Shown here piece by piece: positions 8,577 through 19,268 of a stretch of 64,000 bases of DNA (its first letter is position 1; the number at the start of each line of letters is the position of its first letter). Source of the DNA: Allobosea robiniae (GTDB taxonomy: Bacteria > Pseudomonadota > Alphaproteobacteria > Rhizobiales > Beijerinckiaceae); the NCBI RefSeq assembly GCF_900102525.1, contig NZ_FNBZ01000003.1, positions 551,182 through 615,181 of the forward strand, in the 5' to 3' direction. The notes beneath the pieces were generated by a model. It was not told the DNA's origin. It searched no databases and saw only the letters and a list, made by a program, of their open reading frames with translations. A program made the position numbers and the translations under genes.

Positions 8577-9413
8577 TTATGCGGTCAAGCGTTCCGCGTG
8601 CCAGGCGATGTGCTGGGCCATGAAGGTCGAGATGAAGTTGTAGGAGTGGTCGTAGCCGTCGCGCATGGTCAGCTGGAGCGGGATACCGGCGGCGGCGCAG
8701 GCGACATCCAGAAGCTGCGGGCGCAGGCCTTCCTCGAGGAAGCCGTCGGCGGTGCCCTGGTCGACCAAGAGGTCGCGGACGCGGTGGCCGTCGGCGATCA
8801 GCAGGGTCGAGTCATAGGCGCGCCAGCGCGTCTCGTCCGGTCCCAGATATTTCTCGAAGGCCGGGCGCGACCAGCCGGCCGTCGAAGGCTGGGTGATCGG
8901 CGCGAAGGCGGAGACGGAACGGTAGCGCTCGGGATTCTTCAGGGCGAGGGTGATCGCGCCATGACCGCCCATGGAATGCCCGAAGATGCCCTGCCGGTTC
9001 ATGTCGACCGGGAAATGCCTGCCGACCAGCTCCGGCAATTCGTCGCGGATATAGCTCTCCATGCGGTAGTTCTTCGCATAGGGGGCCTCGGTTGCGTCGA
9101 GATAGAAGCCGGCGCCGCAGCCGAACTGCCAGTTCTCCGGTTCGTCCGGCACGCCTTCGCCGCGCGGGCTCGTATCCGGGCAGATGATGGCGATGCCGTT
9201 GGCGGCCGCTGCGGCGCGGTATTCGCCTTTGTCCATGACGTTCTGGTGCGTACAGGTCAGGCCCGAGAGATACCAGAGCAGCGGAACCGGCCCGTCCTCG
9301 ATCTGATGCGGCAGGTAGATCGCGAAGTTCATCGGGCAGGCGCAAGCCGCGCTGTCATGCCGATAGACGCGCTGCGAGCCGCCGAAGGCCTTCGAGGACG
9401 AGAGGAGTTCCAT
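8577..9413 (-). CDS. fghA: S-formylglutathione hydrolase
   Basis: Hydrolyses S-formylglutathione to formate and glutathione, the second step of glutathione-dependent formaldehyde detoxification. The 278-residue esterase-D-type alpha/beta hydrolase has the nucleophile elbow GHSMGGHGA (Ser near 147), the oxyanion-region LSGLTCTHQN, and the late YDHSYNF containing the catalytic His. Normal length. AAGGA precedes the ATG. It lies on the same strand as adhC and frmR, separated from adhC by about 210 bases holding a long palindrome, so it may have its own transcript. Confidence 0.96.
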   Translation of the reverse strand: MELLSSSKAFGGSQRVYRHDSAACACPMNFAIYLPHQIEDGPVPLLWYLSGLTCTHQNVMDKGEYRAAAAANGIAIICPDTSPRGEGVPDEPENWQFGCGAGFYLDATEAPYAKNYRMESYIRDELPELVGRHFPVDMNRQGIFGHSMGGHGAITLALKNPERYRSVSAFAPITQPSTAGWSRPAFEKYLGPDETRWRAYDSTLLIADGHRVRDLLVDQGTADGFLEEGLRPQLLDVACAAAGIPLQLTMRDGYDHSYNFISTFMAQHIAWHAERLTA

Positions 9414-9446
9414 TGGGCGGGTCCTTCAGAGGTTTGGCACGACGCC

Positions 9447-9578
9447 TGTCATTCCGGGGCGGCCGAAAGACGAACCCGGAACCCACGACCGGGCAAGCCC
9501 TTGCCCGGTCGGTCTATTCAAGCTTCGTACCCGGTCGTGGGTTCCGGGTTCAGCGCTTCGCGCTGCCCCGGAATGACA
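9447..9578. repeat. Long inverted repeat between fghA and adhC
   Basis: Arms at about 9447-9493 and 9530-9578 are inverted copies. Each begins at the outside with TGTCATTCCGGGGC and shares GAACCCGGAACCCACGACC further in, with mismatches only in a short middle stretch. An inner hairpin, GACCGGGCAAG with CTTGCCCGGTC, sits in the centre. The element is non-coding and could form a very stable cruciform or RNA hairpin in the leader of fghA or the tail of adhC. It is probably one copy of a dispersed palindrome. Confidence 0.75.
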
Positions 9579-9624
9579 AAGGTCGTGCTTCAGTGCCCGC
9601 CGAATGAGGCGGTGGAACGGCACC

Positions 9625-10737
<1,113 letters not shown>

Positions 10738-10762
10738 CGGGGGCTTCCTTCCTTGGGGATGT

Positions 10763-11053
10763 TCATTTCAGATAGGGGCGGATCACCCGCATGATCGCGG
10801 CGATCTCGTCATCGTTTCCGGCTTCCACCTGCGCTGCCTCGGCCGGCCGGGCCATGGTCTCGCGCAGGTGGCTTTCGAGCACCTCGGCCATCAATCCGGT
10901 CGCGGCGCCGCGCAAGGCGGCGAGTTGCTGCAGCAGGGCGCCGCATTCCTCGCCGCGCTCGACGGCGGCGATCAGGGCGTCAGTCTGCCCCTTGATCCGG
11001 CGCAGCCGCGTGACGGCGCGCTTCTTCTCTTCGGGCGTGTGAGGCATGGGCAC
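10763..11053 (-). CDS. frmR: FrmR-type formaldehyde-responsive repressor (CsoR/RcnR family)
   Basis: A 96-residue all-helical DNA-binding protein of the CsoR/RcnR/FrmR family. The N terminus [11 protein letters not shown], the conserved Cys at 37 ([11 protein letters not shown]) and the stretch [14 protein letters not shown] align with E. coli FrmR, where the cysteine reacts with formaldehyde and releases DNA. The absence of the extra metal ligands of RcnR is judged from memory. It is the first gene of the frmR-adhC unit, directly behind a candidate operator at 11082-11096, so it very likely represses its own operon until formaldehyde appears. Confidence 0.92.
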   Translation of the reverse strand: MPMPHTPEEKKRAVTRLRRIKGQTDALIAAVERGEECGALLQQLAALRGAATGLMAEVLESHLRETMARPAEAAQVEAGNDDEIAAIMRVIRPYLK

Positions 11054-11081
11054 TGAGGCTCCGGTTGCCGCGACGCTATGG

Positions 11082-11096
11082 TACTGAGGGGGAGTA
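11082..11096 (-). promoter_or_regulatory. Candidate FrmR operator
   Basis: On the minus strand the sequence is TACT-CCCCCTC-AGTA, 4-bp inverted arms around a C-tract, 29 bases before the frmR start. Operators of CsoR/FrmR-family repressors typically have an A/T-edged dyad around a G/C tract. The match is by architecture, not by an exact consensus. Confidence 0.5.
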
Positions 11097-11125
11097 TGTC
11101 AACGCGCAAGGCGAGCCTAAACGAA

Positions 11126-11155
11126 AAGAGCGGCAGCGTTGCCGCTGCCGCTCTT
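11126..11155 (-). terminator. Rho-independent terminator of the barrel gene at 11180
   Basis: A 13-bp perfect stem, AAGAGCGGCAGCG with its complement CGCTGCCGCTCTT, has a 4-base loop. On the minus strand it is followed by TTTTCGTTT. It lies 24 bases after the stop of the minus-strand gene and insulates it from frmR. Confidence 0.85.
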
Positions 11156-11179
11156 CCGTCGATGCGCTGTCGAGCAGAT

Positions 11180-12091
11180 TTAGAAGCTGTAGCCGAGCTT
11201 CACCTTGACGAGATGCTGGCTGAAATTGGTGAGGTCGAGATTGCCGGGCTCGCCCTTGGCCTTGCCGGAGACCTGGATGTTGTAGGCGGCGGAGAGGGCG
11301 AGCTGCTTCGTCGCCTGCCAGAACACGCCGGGGCCGGCGAAGGTCGCGTAGCCCGCCTCCTTCCCGAAGCCGAGCTCGTTATGGGCACGCATATGGCGGA
11401 CCTCGCCGCTAAGATAGAGCCCCTCCTGCACCTGCCAGGCGAGCGAGCCGGCGATGGTGAAGGTCGATGAGCGCTGATAGGGCGAGGGGCCGGTCCAGGT
11501 CAGGTCATGCGAGAGATTGAGCCCGGCGTAGAGCGTGTTCGGGATCAGCGTCTTGTCGGCGAAGAGGCGGATGCCGGTATTGTAGGTGGTGAAGCGGCCG
11601 GCGCCGTCCGGATCGGCGCGGTTGACGCTGGGATCGATGACGAGGGTCAGGCCGAGCCCGTGCATGCTCCGCCCGAGCAGCTTGTATTTCATCTCGACGC
11701 CGGCGCCGAAGGCGCGCTCGTCGGCGCTGATGCCGCCGATCGAGGCGTTGCTGAAGGAGCCCAGCACATAGGGGCCGATCTCGAAGCAGGGAAACAGACC
11801 GTAGGAGCCCTGCAAGGTCAGGCCATGGCCGTTGAAGCTGCCGCCGCGGGTGCCGAAGGCGCCGCCATAGGTCAGGCTCGGGCCGAAGGAGCCGGTATCG
11901 GCGACGTCCGAACCGGTGGTGAAGCCGAAGGCGTCGGTCGGGATGCCCTCGCTTTCCGTACAGGCGGAGAGCGTGGGCGGAGGCGCAGCCGGAGCGCCCT
12001 TGCGGGAGGGCAGGTCGGCGGCGAAGGCCGTCGTCGTGGCGATGGACATGAACAAGGAGGCGGCGAGGCGAAGAGGAGCGAGGTTCGTCAT
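11180..12091 (-). CDS. Exported beta-barrel outer-membrane protein, unknown role
   Basis: A 303-residue protein with a signal peptide (about residues 1-25, ending TTAFAADL) and then amphipathic strands rich in Gly and aromatic residues (LTLQGSYGLFP, FEIGPYVLGSF, NTLYAGLNLSHDL, GLYLSGEVRHM). It ends HLVKVKLGYSF, the classic C-terminal Phe strand recognised by the barrel-assembly machinery. Two cysteines (SACTESEG and FPCFEIG) could pair. The frame can start at a TTG ten codons earlier, but the ATG at 12091 gives a better signal peptide. No specific family recognised beyond outer-membrane barrel. Confidence 0.8.
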   Translation of the reverse strand: MTNLAPLRLAASLFMSIATTTAFAADLPSRKGAPAAPPPTLSACTESEGIPTDAFGFTTGSDVADTGSFGPSLTYGGAFGTRGGSFNGHGLTLQGSYGLFPCFEIGPYVLGSFSNASIGGISADERAFGAGVEMKYKLLGRSMHGLGLTLVIDPSVNRADPDGAGRFTTYNTGIRLFADKTLIPNTLYAGLNLSHDLTWTGPSPYQRSSTFTIAGSLAWQVQEGLYLSGEVRHMRAHNELGFGKEAGYATFAGPGVFWQATKQLALSAAYNIQVSGKAKGEPGNLDLTNFSQHLVKVKLGYSF

Positions 12092-12243
12092 GGCGCGGTT
12101 CCAGTTGCGCGGCGGAAGCAAGCTTCGCCGCGACTCGGGCGGGGCTTCTCCCGTTGCAAGACATGCGCCGCTCCGAGGCCGCAGGCGATAAAAGAGCTAT
12201 AGCCGTTTCAGCAATCCGGATGGCTGTTGTTGCGCTGCAACAG

Positions 12244-12804
12244 TCAGGGCGTGGGCAGGTGCGACAGACGCTCCAGGGCACGCGGCGCGATCCCCGCGAG
12301 CGCCTCGACCGGTTTCCAGGCGGCGGCGTGCACCTCCTCGACCTGCGCGACGAGCGGGAGGGCCGGATCGGCGAGAAAGAGATATTGCAGGTCGTGATGG
12401 ATATGGGCCGGCTCGCCGCGGGATGGCTTGCCCGGCACGTCATGGCTGTCGATGGTGAAGGGCAAGTCTGCGCCGCGATGCCAGGGATGCAGGGCGAGGC
12501 CCTGCACGCCGGTTTCCTCGATCGCCTCGCGTGCGGCCGAGAGATGGAAATGCTCGGCTTCCTCCCAATGCCCGCCGGGCTGGAGCCAGCGGCCGATCAC
12601 GACATGGTCGATCAGCAGGACCTGGGCATGATCGGGCGAGAGTACGAAGGCGCTGGTGGTGAGATGGCCGGGAAAGGTGTCACGCCGGTCGAGCGCGTGG
12701 CCCTCAGTCATCTGCCAGCGCAGCAGCGCGAGATGCTCGCGCGGGCCCGCGATCTCGGCGCGGTAGCGCTCGACGGCGCGGGTGAGATCGTTGCGGAAAT
12801 CCAT
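12244..12804 (-). CDS. Nudix hydrolase
   Basis: A 186-residue Nudix protein expected to hydrolyse a nucleoside diphosphate linked to another group, with Mg at the Nudix helix. The complete box GX5EX7REUXEEXGU is present as GHWEEAEHFHLSAAREAIEETGV without a gap, near residue 75. The neighbouring His-rich stretch PAHIHHDLQYLFLA is typical of the subgroup. The ATG at 12804 is preferred over a TTG three codons earlier. It starts six bases after the stop of the DUF3616 gene and is presumably co-transcribed with it. Substrate unknown. Confidence 0.9.
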   Translation of the reverse strand: MDFRNDLTRAVERYRAEIAGPREHLALLRWQMTEGHALDRRDTFPGHLTTSAFVLSPDHAQVLLIDHVVIGRWLQPGGHWEEAEHFHLSAAREAIEETGVQGLALHPWHRGADLPFTIDSHDVPGKPSRGEPAHIHHDLQYLFLADPALPLVAQVEEVHAAAWKPVEALAGIAPRALERLSHLPTP

Positions 12805-12809
12805 CGGGT

Positions 12810-13853
12810 TCAACGAGGTTCGAGCGGCAGGCGGTAGGATTCGAAATGCCCGTTCTTCGGGCCGTCATAGCCGATCAGGACCGCGAGACCCTTGCCGTCC
12901 TGCGTCAGCACGGTCAGGGATTCCGCCTTGTCGCCGCCGCGAGCCGGCAGATCGCCGAGCGGTGCTGCCGCATCGGGTCTGGCGGGGTCGATCAGCAGCA
13001 GTGAGTAGGGCAGGGCCTGTTCCTGCGCCGGCCCCAGCAGCGCGAGCAGGCGGCCATCGGGGAGGGGCGCGAGGTCGCGGATGCCACGATCGGGGCCGGC
13101 CGGCAGTTGGAAGACCTGCGGCGCCTCCGTTGCGGGCGCATGGCCCGGCGCGAACAGGGCGTTCAGCGAGGCGCCGACGAGGAAGCCGCGATTGCCGAGG
13201 GAGGGCGCGCGCAGACCGGCCCAGAGCGTGTCGCCGGTGACCGCGATGCCTTCGACATTCAGGCCGTTATCGTCCATCAGGCCGCGTCCGAAGAAGGCGC
13301 CCGCTGGACCGGCGGCGCGCAGCATGTCGCTCAGGCGATAGGTCAGTTCGACCTTGCCGGCGGCGGTGCCTTCGACATCGACCTTGATCCGGGCAAGGTG
13401 GAAGGCCGAGAGGCGGAATTCGCCGCGCTTGCGCGAACAGCCATGCGAGCCTGCGACATAGAAGGCGCCCTCGGCATAGGCGACGGCCTCGCCGTCGAGT
13501 TCGGCGAAGCGGCCGGGCATCTTGCAGATACCTTGCGGCGGTTGGCCAAGGGTGTCGGGCGCGGCCTCGGCGCCGATGATGGGCACGGTCGCGTCCGGCG
13601 TGATGCGGTTCTCGGCGATGCGGGCGAACTGGGCGAAGGAGCCCTCGTCATTGATCAGCAGGCAGCGCTGGGTGCCGTTGGCGGCCGGCATGCAGGCGAG
13701 GCCGCTGACATCGCGCGCCGGCTTGCCGGGCTTCTTGCCGGAGAAGTCACCGAGCGTCCTGAAGCGCTGTTCCGGCGCGAGCGTCGCCGCCTGGGCGAGG
13801 GGGCCGGCGAGCGTAGCGGCGGCGAGGAGCATGACGAAGAGGGGGTAGCGCAT
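12810..13853 (-). CDS. Exported DUF3616-type beta-propeller-like protein
   Basis: A 347-residue protein with a clear signal peptide (cleavage near AQAATLAPEQ). The body carries repeated strands such as DVSGLACM, AELDGEAVAYAEGAFYVAGSH, GLNVEGIAVTGDTLWAGLRAP and GIRDLAPLPDGRLLALLG, matching DUF3616, a likely propeller fold of unknown function. Cysteines at CMPAANGTQRC and ICK may form disulfides in the periplasm. It lies upstream of the Nudix gene with a 5-base gap. No catalytic motif seen, so only location and fold class are suggested. Confidence 0.8.
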   Translation of the reverse strand: MRYPLFVMLLAAATLAGPLAQAATLAPEQRFRTLGDFSGKKPGKPARDVSGLACMPAANGTQRCLLINDEGSFAQFARIAENRITPDATVPIIGAEAAPDTLGQPPQGICKMPGRFAELDGEAVAYAEGAFYVAGSHGCSRKRGEFRLSAFHLARIKVDVEGTAAGKVELTYRLSDMLRAAGPAGAFFGRGLMDDNGLNVEGIAVTGDTLWAGLRAPSLGNRGFLVGASLNALFAPGHAPATEAPQVFQLPAGPDRGIRDLAPLPDGRLLALLGPAQEQALPYSLLLIDPARPDAAAPLGDLPARGGDKAESLTVLTQDGKGLAVLIGYDGPKNGHFESYRLPLEPR

Positions 13854-14028
13854 CAGGCGAATCCGGAGGAAGAGGCGCGGATTGAGCGCGAGCGGCAGGA
13901 GGATGTCAAAGCGCTGCGGCGCGATCCCTATGGGATCTTGATGATCCTGCCCTTTGCCTCGTCTCGAACGGCTATGGCGCCGTCCCTAGCTTGTCCGGGC
14001 GGTCCTGGAAGACCGCTCGGGAAACAGG

Positions 14029-14241
14029 ATGATGTTCAGTATTCCTCGCAAATCCTTTGGCGGTCCGCTCCAGTTCCTCGTCGGGCGCGACGTGGAAGGC
14101 CATTGGCTGGCCGTCGAGACGCATGGCCGCGGCGGCGGCATCTTCTGCGATCGCAGTGCCGCGCTGCGCTATGCCGTCTTCGAGACCGGGCACCGGGCTC
14201 GCGCGGTCCGTATGACCGCGAAGACGCTCTCGCTGCTCTGA
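14029..14241 (+). CDS. Small hypothetical protein upstream of a DapA-like gene
   Basis: Encodes 70 residues (MMFSIPRKSFGGPLQFLV at the start, GGIFCDRSAALRYAVFET in the middle), a compact basic protein with no membrane segment or signal peptide. The TGA is eight bases before the ATG of the DapA-like gene, so they probably form an operon. CAGG lies directly before the two adjacent ATG codons, and the second at 14032 is an equally possible start. The middle looks like a small soluble alpha/beta domain. Function not recognised. Confidence 0.6.
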   Translation: MMFSIPRKSFGGPLQFLVGRDVEGHWLAVETHGRGGGIFCDRSAALRYAVFETGHRARAVRMTAKTLSLL

Positions 14242-14249
14242 GGCGCGCC

Positions 14250-15194
14250 ATGAACCACTGGCTTCACGGCATGTTCACCGCGCTGGTCACGCCTTTCGAC
14301 GAGGACGCGATCGATTACGGCGCGCTGGAACGCCTCATTCTCTGGCAGATCGCGCAGGGCGCCGACGGCATCGTGGTCGGCACCGCCACAGGTGAGAGCC
14401 CGACGCTGAGCGGGTCCGAGCGGGAGGCGCTCTGCGCCGCCGCCCGCCGCATCGCCGGTCGGCATTACCCGGTGATCGCCGCTGTCGGCAGCTATTCGAC
14501 TGCCGGGACCGTTGCGGAAATCGCCGCCGCCGAGAAGGTCGGCGCCTCGGCCCTGCTGTTGCGCATGCCCTATTACAACCGGCCGACGCAGGCGGGCCTG
14601 GCGGCCCATGCGCTGGCGGCGGCGCAGGCGACCGGCCTCGAAATCATCCTCGACAACGATCCGGATCGCTGCGGCGTCGAGATCGCGCCGGAGACGCTGG
14701 AGCAGCTGGAAGGGGCGCCGAATATCGTCGGCATCCTGGAGCGGCGGGGCGACCTCGTTCGCTGCGACCGGATTGCCCGCGTCCGCGACCGCCGTTTCAT
14801 GCGCTTGACCGGCGCGGCGGACACCATCCCTGCCTATCTGCTCGCCGGCGGCTGCGGGGCGATCACCAGCGTCGGCAATCTTGCGCCGCATTGGCTGGCG
14901 CGGATGGACAGCGCGGCGCGCTCCGAGTTCTACGGGCAGGCGCAGATCCTGCAGCGGCGGCTGGTCCCGTTGCTCGACCTGCTCGCGCGGGAGCCCGACC
15001 CCGTCCTGATCAAGCTCGCTCTGTCGATGCTGCATCCGGAGGTCGGCGCAACCTGCCGCGCGCCGCTCGCGCCGCCGCGGCCGGACATCGTGCCCCTGCT
15101 TTGCGACGCCATCGAGGACCTGCCGCACCCGCTTGCCGGCATGGCGATGAAGGCAGCGCGCAACGGGCCCGCGGTAGCTGCCCGCCGCGCCTGA
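14250..15194 (+). CDS. DapA-like (dihydrodipicolinate synthase family) protein lacking the Schiff-base lysine
   Basis: A 314-residue TIM-barrel protein of the DHDPS/NAL family: MFTALVTPFDEDAIDYGALERLI at the start, PYYNRPTQAG near 107-116, and a late barrel region LTGAADTIPAYLLAGGCGAITS. Key catalytic positions differ. Where family members have GIKEA with the Schiff-base lysine (Lys161 in E. coli), this one has GILERRGD with Leu163. The tyrosine of YNVPxRTG (Tyr133) is Asp135 in DNDPDRCG. The GTTGES loop reads GTATGES, one residue longer. The second active-site tyrosine and the arginine (Arg140) are kept. It therefore cannot work by the usual pyruvate Schiff base and may be a binding protein or a different lyase. 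Not the lysine-pathway dapA. Confidence 0.85.
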   Translation: MNHWLHGMFTALVTPFDEDAIDYGALERLILWQIAQGADGIVVGTATGESPTLSGSEREALCAAARRIAGRHYPVIAAVGSYSTAGTVAEIAAAEKVGASALLLRMPYYNRPTQAGLAAHALAAAQATGLEIILDNDPDRCGVEIAPETLEQLEGAPNIVGILERRGDLVRCDRIARVRDRRFMRLTGAADTIPAYLLAGGCGAITSVGNLAPHWLARMDSAARSEFYGQAQILQRRLVPLLDLLAREPDPVLIKLALSMLHPEVGATCRAPLAPPRPDIVPLLCDAIEDLPHPLAGMAMKAARNGPAVAARRA

Positions 15195-15242
15195 ATCCGT
15201 AGCAGCGCGGCTGTGTCCACCGCGAACCGGATGGAGGTTTCA

Positions 15243-15404
15243 ATGACCACGATCGGGACCTATCGCCGTCGCCGGGAGGCGATCTACCGACATGTCCGCA
15301 GGCCATCGGCCGGTGGCTGGAAGGCTGACCTGCTGCACCTGTTCGGCTCGGTCGTCCTGCTCGCCATCCTGATCGGCGGACGGGTCTGGTGGCATCTGCA
15401 TTGA
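15243..15404 (+). CDS. Small single-pass membrane protein
   Basis: A 53-residue protein: a basic N-terminal half (TTIGTYRRRREAIYRHVRR) and one hydrophobic helix, LLHLFGSVVLLAILIGG, near residues 31-47. GGAGG is well placed before the ATG at 15243, which I prefer over an ATG ten codons earlier. It lies 48 bases after the DapA-like gene and ahead of a hairpin terminator, so it may close that operon. No family recognised. Confidence 0.65.
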   Translation: MTTIGTYRRRREAIYRHVRRPSAGGWKADLLHLFGSVVLLAILIGGRVWWHLH

Positions 15405-15417
15405 CTGCGCAAAAAGA

Positions 15418-15445
15418 AAGGGCGCCGCGATGGCGCGACGCCCTT
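15418..15445. terminator. Hairpin between the small membrane protein gene and aceB
   Basis: AAGGGCG pairs with CGCCCTT around an inner CGCG stem, between convergent genes. On the minus strand the A-run before the stem (AAAAAGAAAG) becomes a T-rich tail (CTTTCTTTTT), as expected for an aceB terminator. Confidence 0.7.
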
Positions 15446-15475
15446 CCGATGTCATCGGTCCGAACCGAACCGAGC

Positions 15476-17083
<1,608 letters not shown>

Positions 17084-17385
17084 GAATGGTCCTCCGATCA
17101 GGTTGGGACCATCATTCCGCGAAAGCACACTTTGCAAAATCCGGAAAAAATGACGATCACTTGTTCAAATTTTGAATGAATTTCCGTTCGCGGGTAAGGG
17201 CCGTCAAAATGCCCGTGAAAGTTGTGTTGCGCGCGCGGTGAACGCATAATGACGTAACGGCAGTGCGTTTCGATTCAAAATGTGCAGATAGGCCCGACTT
17301 CCGCAAATCGGTTTCAGCAATTCGTAAGTTCCGGCCGCCAACGCTTCCGGGGTCGAATGCGGCAATCCGGCCCTGGATGAAACCA
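17084..17385. promoter_or_regulatory. Divergent upstream region of aceB and the TadG-like gene
   Basis: About 300 non-coding bases, A/T-richer than the surroundings. It contains TTTGCAAA (about 17130-17137) and an inverted repeat TTCAAA-T-TTTGAA at 17164-17176, both on the aceB side. TTTGCAAA-like sites are bound by short-chain fatty-acid regulators (RamB/ScfR type) before glyoxylate genes in some bacteria, so these are candidate operators. The right half, before 17386, has no clear promoter or ribosome site. Confidence 0.35.
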
Positions 17386-18663
17386 ATGATGAAGATCGGC
17401 TCACTGCCTGAGATGTTCAGGCGCTTCCGCCGGGATCAACGCGGCAACGTGATGATGCTGTTCGGGCTGGTGCTCGTGCCGCTGATGGGCGTCGTCGGCG
17501 TGGCGATCGACTATTCCCGCGCCAGCAATACCCGGCAGGCGCTCAATGCGGCGATCGATTCCGCGGCGCTGATGGCGGCCCGCGATGCCCAGAAGCTGAC
17601 GGACGGGGAGCTCAGGACGCGCATCGACGCCTGGATCCGCGACAACCTGCCCCCCGATGTGAAAGGCGAGTTCGAAAGTGCGGCGGTGACGATCGATCGC
17701 ACGGCGCGGACGATCAAGATCGAGGCCAAGGCGATTGTGCCGACCACGATCTCCCGCGTGCTCGGCACTAGCCAACTGCCGGTGGGTACGAACAGCGAGT
17801 CGACCTGGGGAACCAACAAGATCGAGCTCGCGCTGGTGCTCGATAATACCGGCTCGATGTCTTCGTCCGGCAAGATGACGGCGCTGAAGCAGGCCTCCAA
17901 GGATCTCATCAAGATTATGCAGGATGCGGCGATCGATCCCGAACAGATCAAGATCTCGATCGTGCCGTTCAACACCCAGGTCCGGATCGACCGCGGCCTC
18001 AAAAACGAGAACTGGATTCGCTACGGCATGACGCGAAAGGTCAATTGCGACCGGTGGGGCAATAACTGCACCACCGAGACGCTGACCAAGACCGTATGGG
18101 CCCAGAGCCACGGCTGTATCGCCGACCGCGATCAGAGTTACGATGTCAGCGATGCCGGTTCCTATTCGGCCAGCGCCCAGCAATATCCGGCGACCTGGTG
18201 CGGCCAGACCTCGCTCGCGGAGGTCCTGCCGCTGACTGCGGACTGGGCGGCGCTCAATGCCCGCGTCGACACGATGACGCCGGTCGGCAACACCAACGTC
18301 ACGATCGGTGCAGTCTGGGGCTGGGCCACGCTGTCGCCGGCGGCCCCGTTCACGCAGGCGAAGCCTTCGACCGAGCCGATGCTGAAGAAATACATGATCT
18401 TGCTGACCGACGGCGACAATACCGAGAATCGCTTCACAAAGGTCGGCAACGAGATCGATGCCCGCACGACGCTCGCCTGCACGGGGGTCAAGGCGGCGGG
18501 AATCAGCCTCTACACGATCCGCGTCATCGACGGCGACGCGACGCTGCTGAAGAACTGCGCCACGCGGCCGGAGATGTATTACGACGTCAAGAACGCCTCG
18601 CAGCTCAGCCCGATCTTCAAGGCGATCGCCAGCGAGATCAGCGCGGTGCGCCTGACGCAGTAA
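17386..18663 (+). CDS. TadG-like pilus-assembly protein with von Willebrand A domain
   Basis: About 425 residues. After a short basic stretch (FRRFRRDQRGNVMMLFG) comes one membrane helix, typical of the TadE/TadG N-terminal domain of Flp-pilus assembly proteins (GLVLVPLMGVVGVAIDYSRA). A vWA domain follows, with the MIDAS motif DNTGS (equivalent to DxSxS) and a later LTDGDN. It is predicted to be anchored in the inner membrane and exposed to the periplasm. No other tad or cpa genes are nearby, so it may act separately from pilus assembly. The start is uncertain: ATGs at 17377, 17386 and 17389 are all possible and none has a strong ribosome site. Confidence 0.85.
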   Translation: MMKIGSLPEMFRRFRRDQRGNVMMLFGLVLVPLMGVVGVAIDYSRASNTRQALNAAIDSAALMAARDAQKLTDGELRTRIDAWIRDNLPPDVKGEFESAAVTIDRTARTIKIEAKAIVPTTISRVLGTSQLPVGTNSESTWGTNKIELALVLDNTGSMSSSGKMTALKQASKDLIKIMQDAAIDPEQIKISIVPFNTQVRIDRGLKNENWIRYGMTRKVNCDRWGNNCTTETLTKTVWAQSHGCIADRDQSYDVSDAGSYSASAQQYPATWCGQTSLAEVLPLTADWAALNARVDTMTPVGNTNVTIGAVWGWATLSPAAPFTQAKPSTEPMLKKYMILLTDGDNTENRFTKVGNEIDARTTLACTGVKAAGISLYTIRVIDGDATLLKNCATRPEMYYDVKNASQLSPIFKAIASEISAVRLTQ

Positions 18664-18665
18664 GT

Positions 18666-19268
18666 TCAACCTCCGCCGAGCGCGGCGAAGCGCGCCAGGA
18701 AGCGCGCCTGCGCCGCCTCGGTGTCGAGCGGGTCGAGCCAGGACAGAACTTCGGCCGGCAGCGCCTGCGGCCGGCCGAAGAATTTCAGGGCCTCCTCGCG
18801 GCCGAAGCCGGCCAGCCGCGTCGCCTCGAAGAAGGCGGCAATCGTGTCGGCCTCCTTGATCTTCTTCTTCAAGGCCGACGGCGTCGCGGCCGGCAGGCCG
18901 AAGCGCAGGTGGATCGCCGCCAGCAGCCGCAGTTCCACGCTCTTGTAGGCGTCGCCCATCACCACCTTGAACGGCGAGATCATGTCGCCGATGACGTATT
19001 CCGGCGCGTCGTGCAGCAATGCCATCAGATGATAGCCCTGGTCCCAGTCCGGATTGAGATGGGCGGCGATCGCCTCGACCAATAGCGAATGCTGCGCGAC
19101 CGAGAAGGAATGGGCGCCGTGCGTCTGCCCGTTCCAGCGGGCGACGCGGGCGAGGCCATGGGCGATGTCCTCGATCTCGATGTCGAGCGGCGAGGGATCG
19201 AGCAGGTCGAGCCTGCGGCCCGAGAGCATGCGTTGCCAGGCGCGCGGCGGTTCTGGCTTGCGGGCCAT
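18666..19268 (-). CDS. HD-domain phosphohydrolase, YfbR-like
   Basis: A 200-residue HD-superfamily hydrolase. The metal-binding residues are visible: His in VAQHSLLVEAI, the HD pair in LLHDAPEYVIGD, and a distal Asp in KEADTIAAFFE. The layout matches YfbR-type 5'-deoxynucleotidases, which dephosphorylate deoxynucleoside monophosphates. The start at 19268 shares one base with the tag stop (TGATG), so translation is coupled. The operon order is ygfZ, tag, this gene. The stop is two bases from the stop of the convergent TadG-like gene. A nucleotide-pool or repair link with tag is plausible but not shown. Confidence 0.88.
   Translation of the reverse strand: MARKPEPPRAWQRMLSGRRLDLLDPSPLDIEIEDIAHGLARVARWNGQTHGAHSFSVAQHSLLVEAIAAHLNPDWDQGYHLMALLHDAPEYVIGDMISPFKVVMGDAYKSVELRLLAAIHLRFGLPAATPSALKKKIKEADTIAAFFEATRLAGFGREEALKFFGRPQALPAEVLSWLDPLDTEAAQARFLARFAALGGG

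Noticed and set aside
13107..14249. N-terminal part of a 695-codon frame ending in the DapA-like protein
   Set aside because: It runs antisense through the DUF3616 gene and through the small 70-residue gene; the family N terminus begins at 14250.
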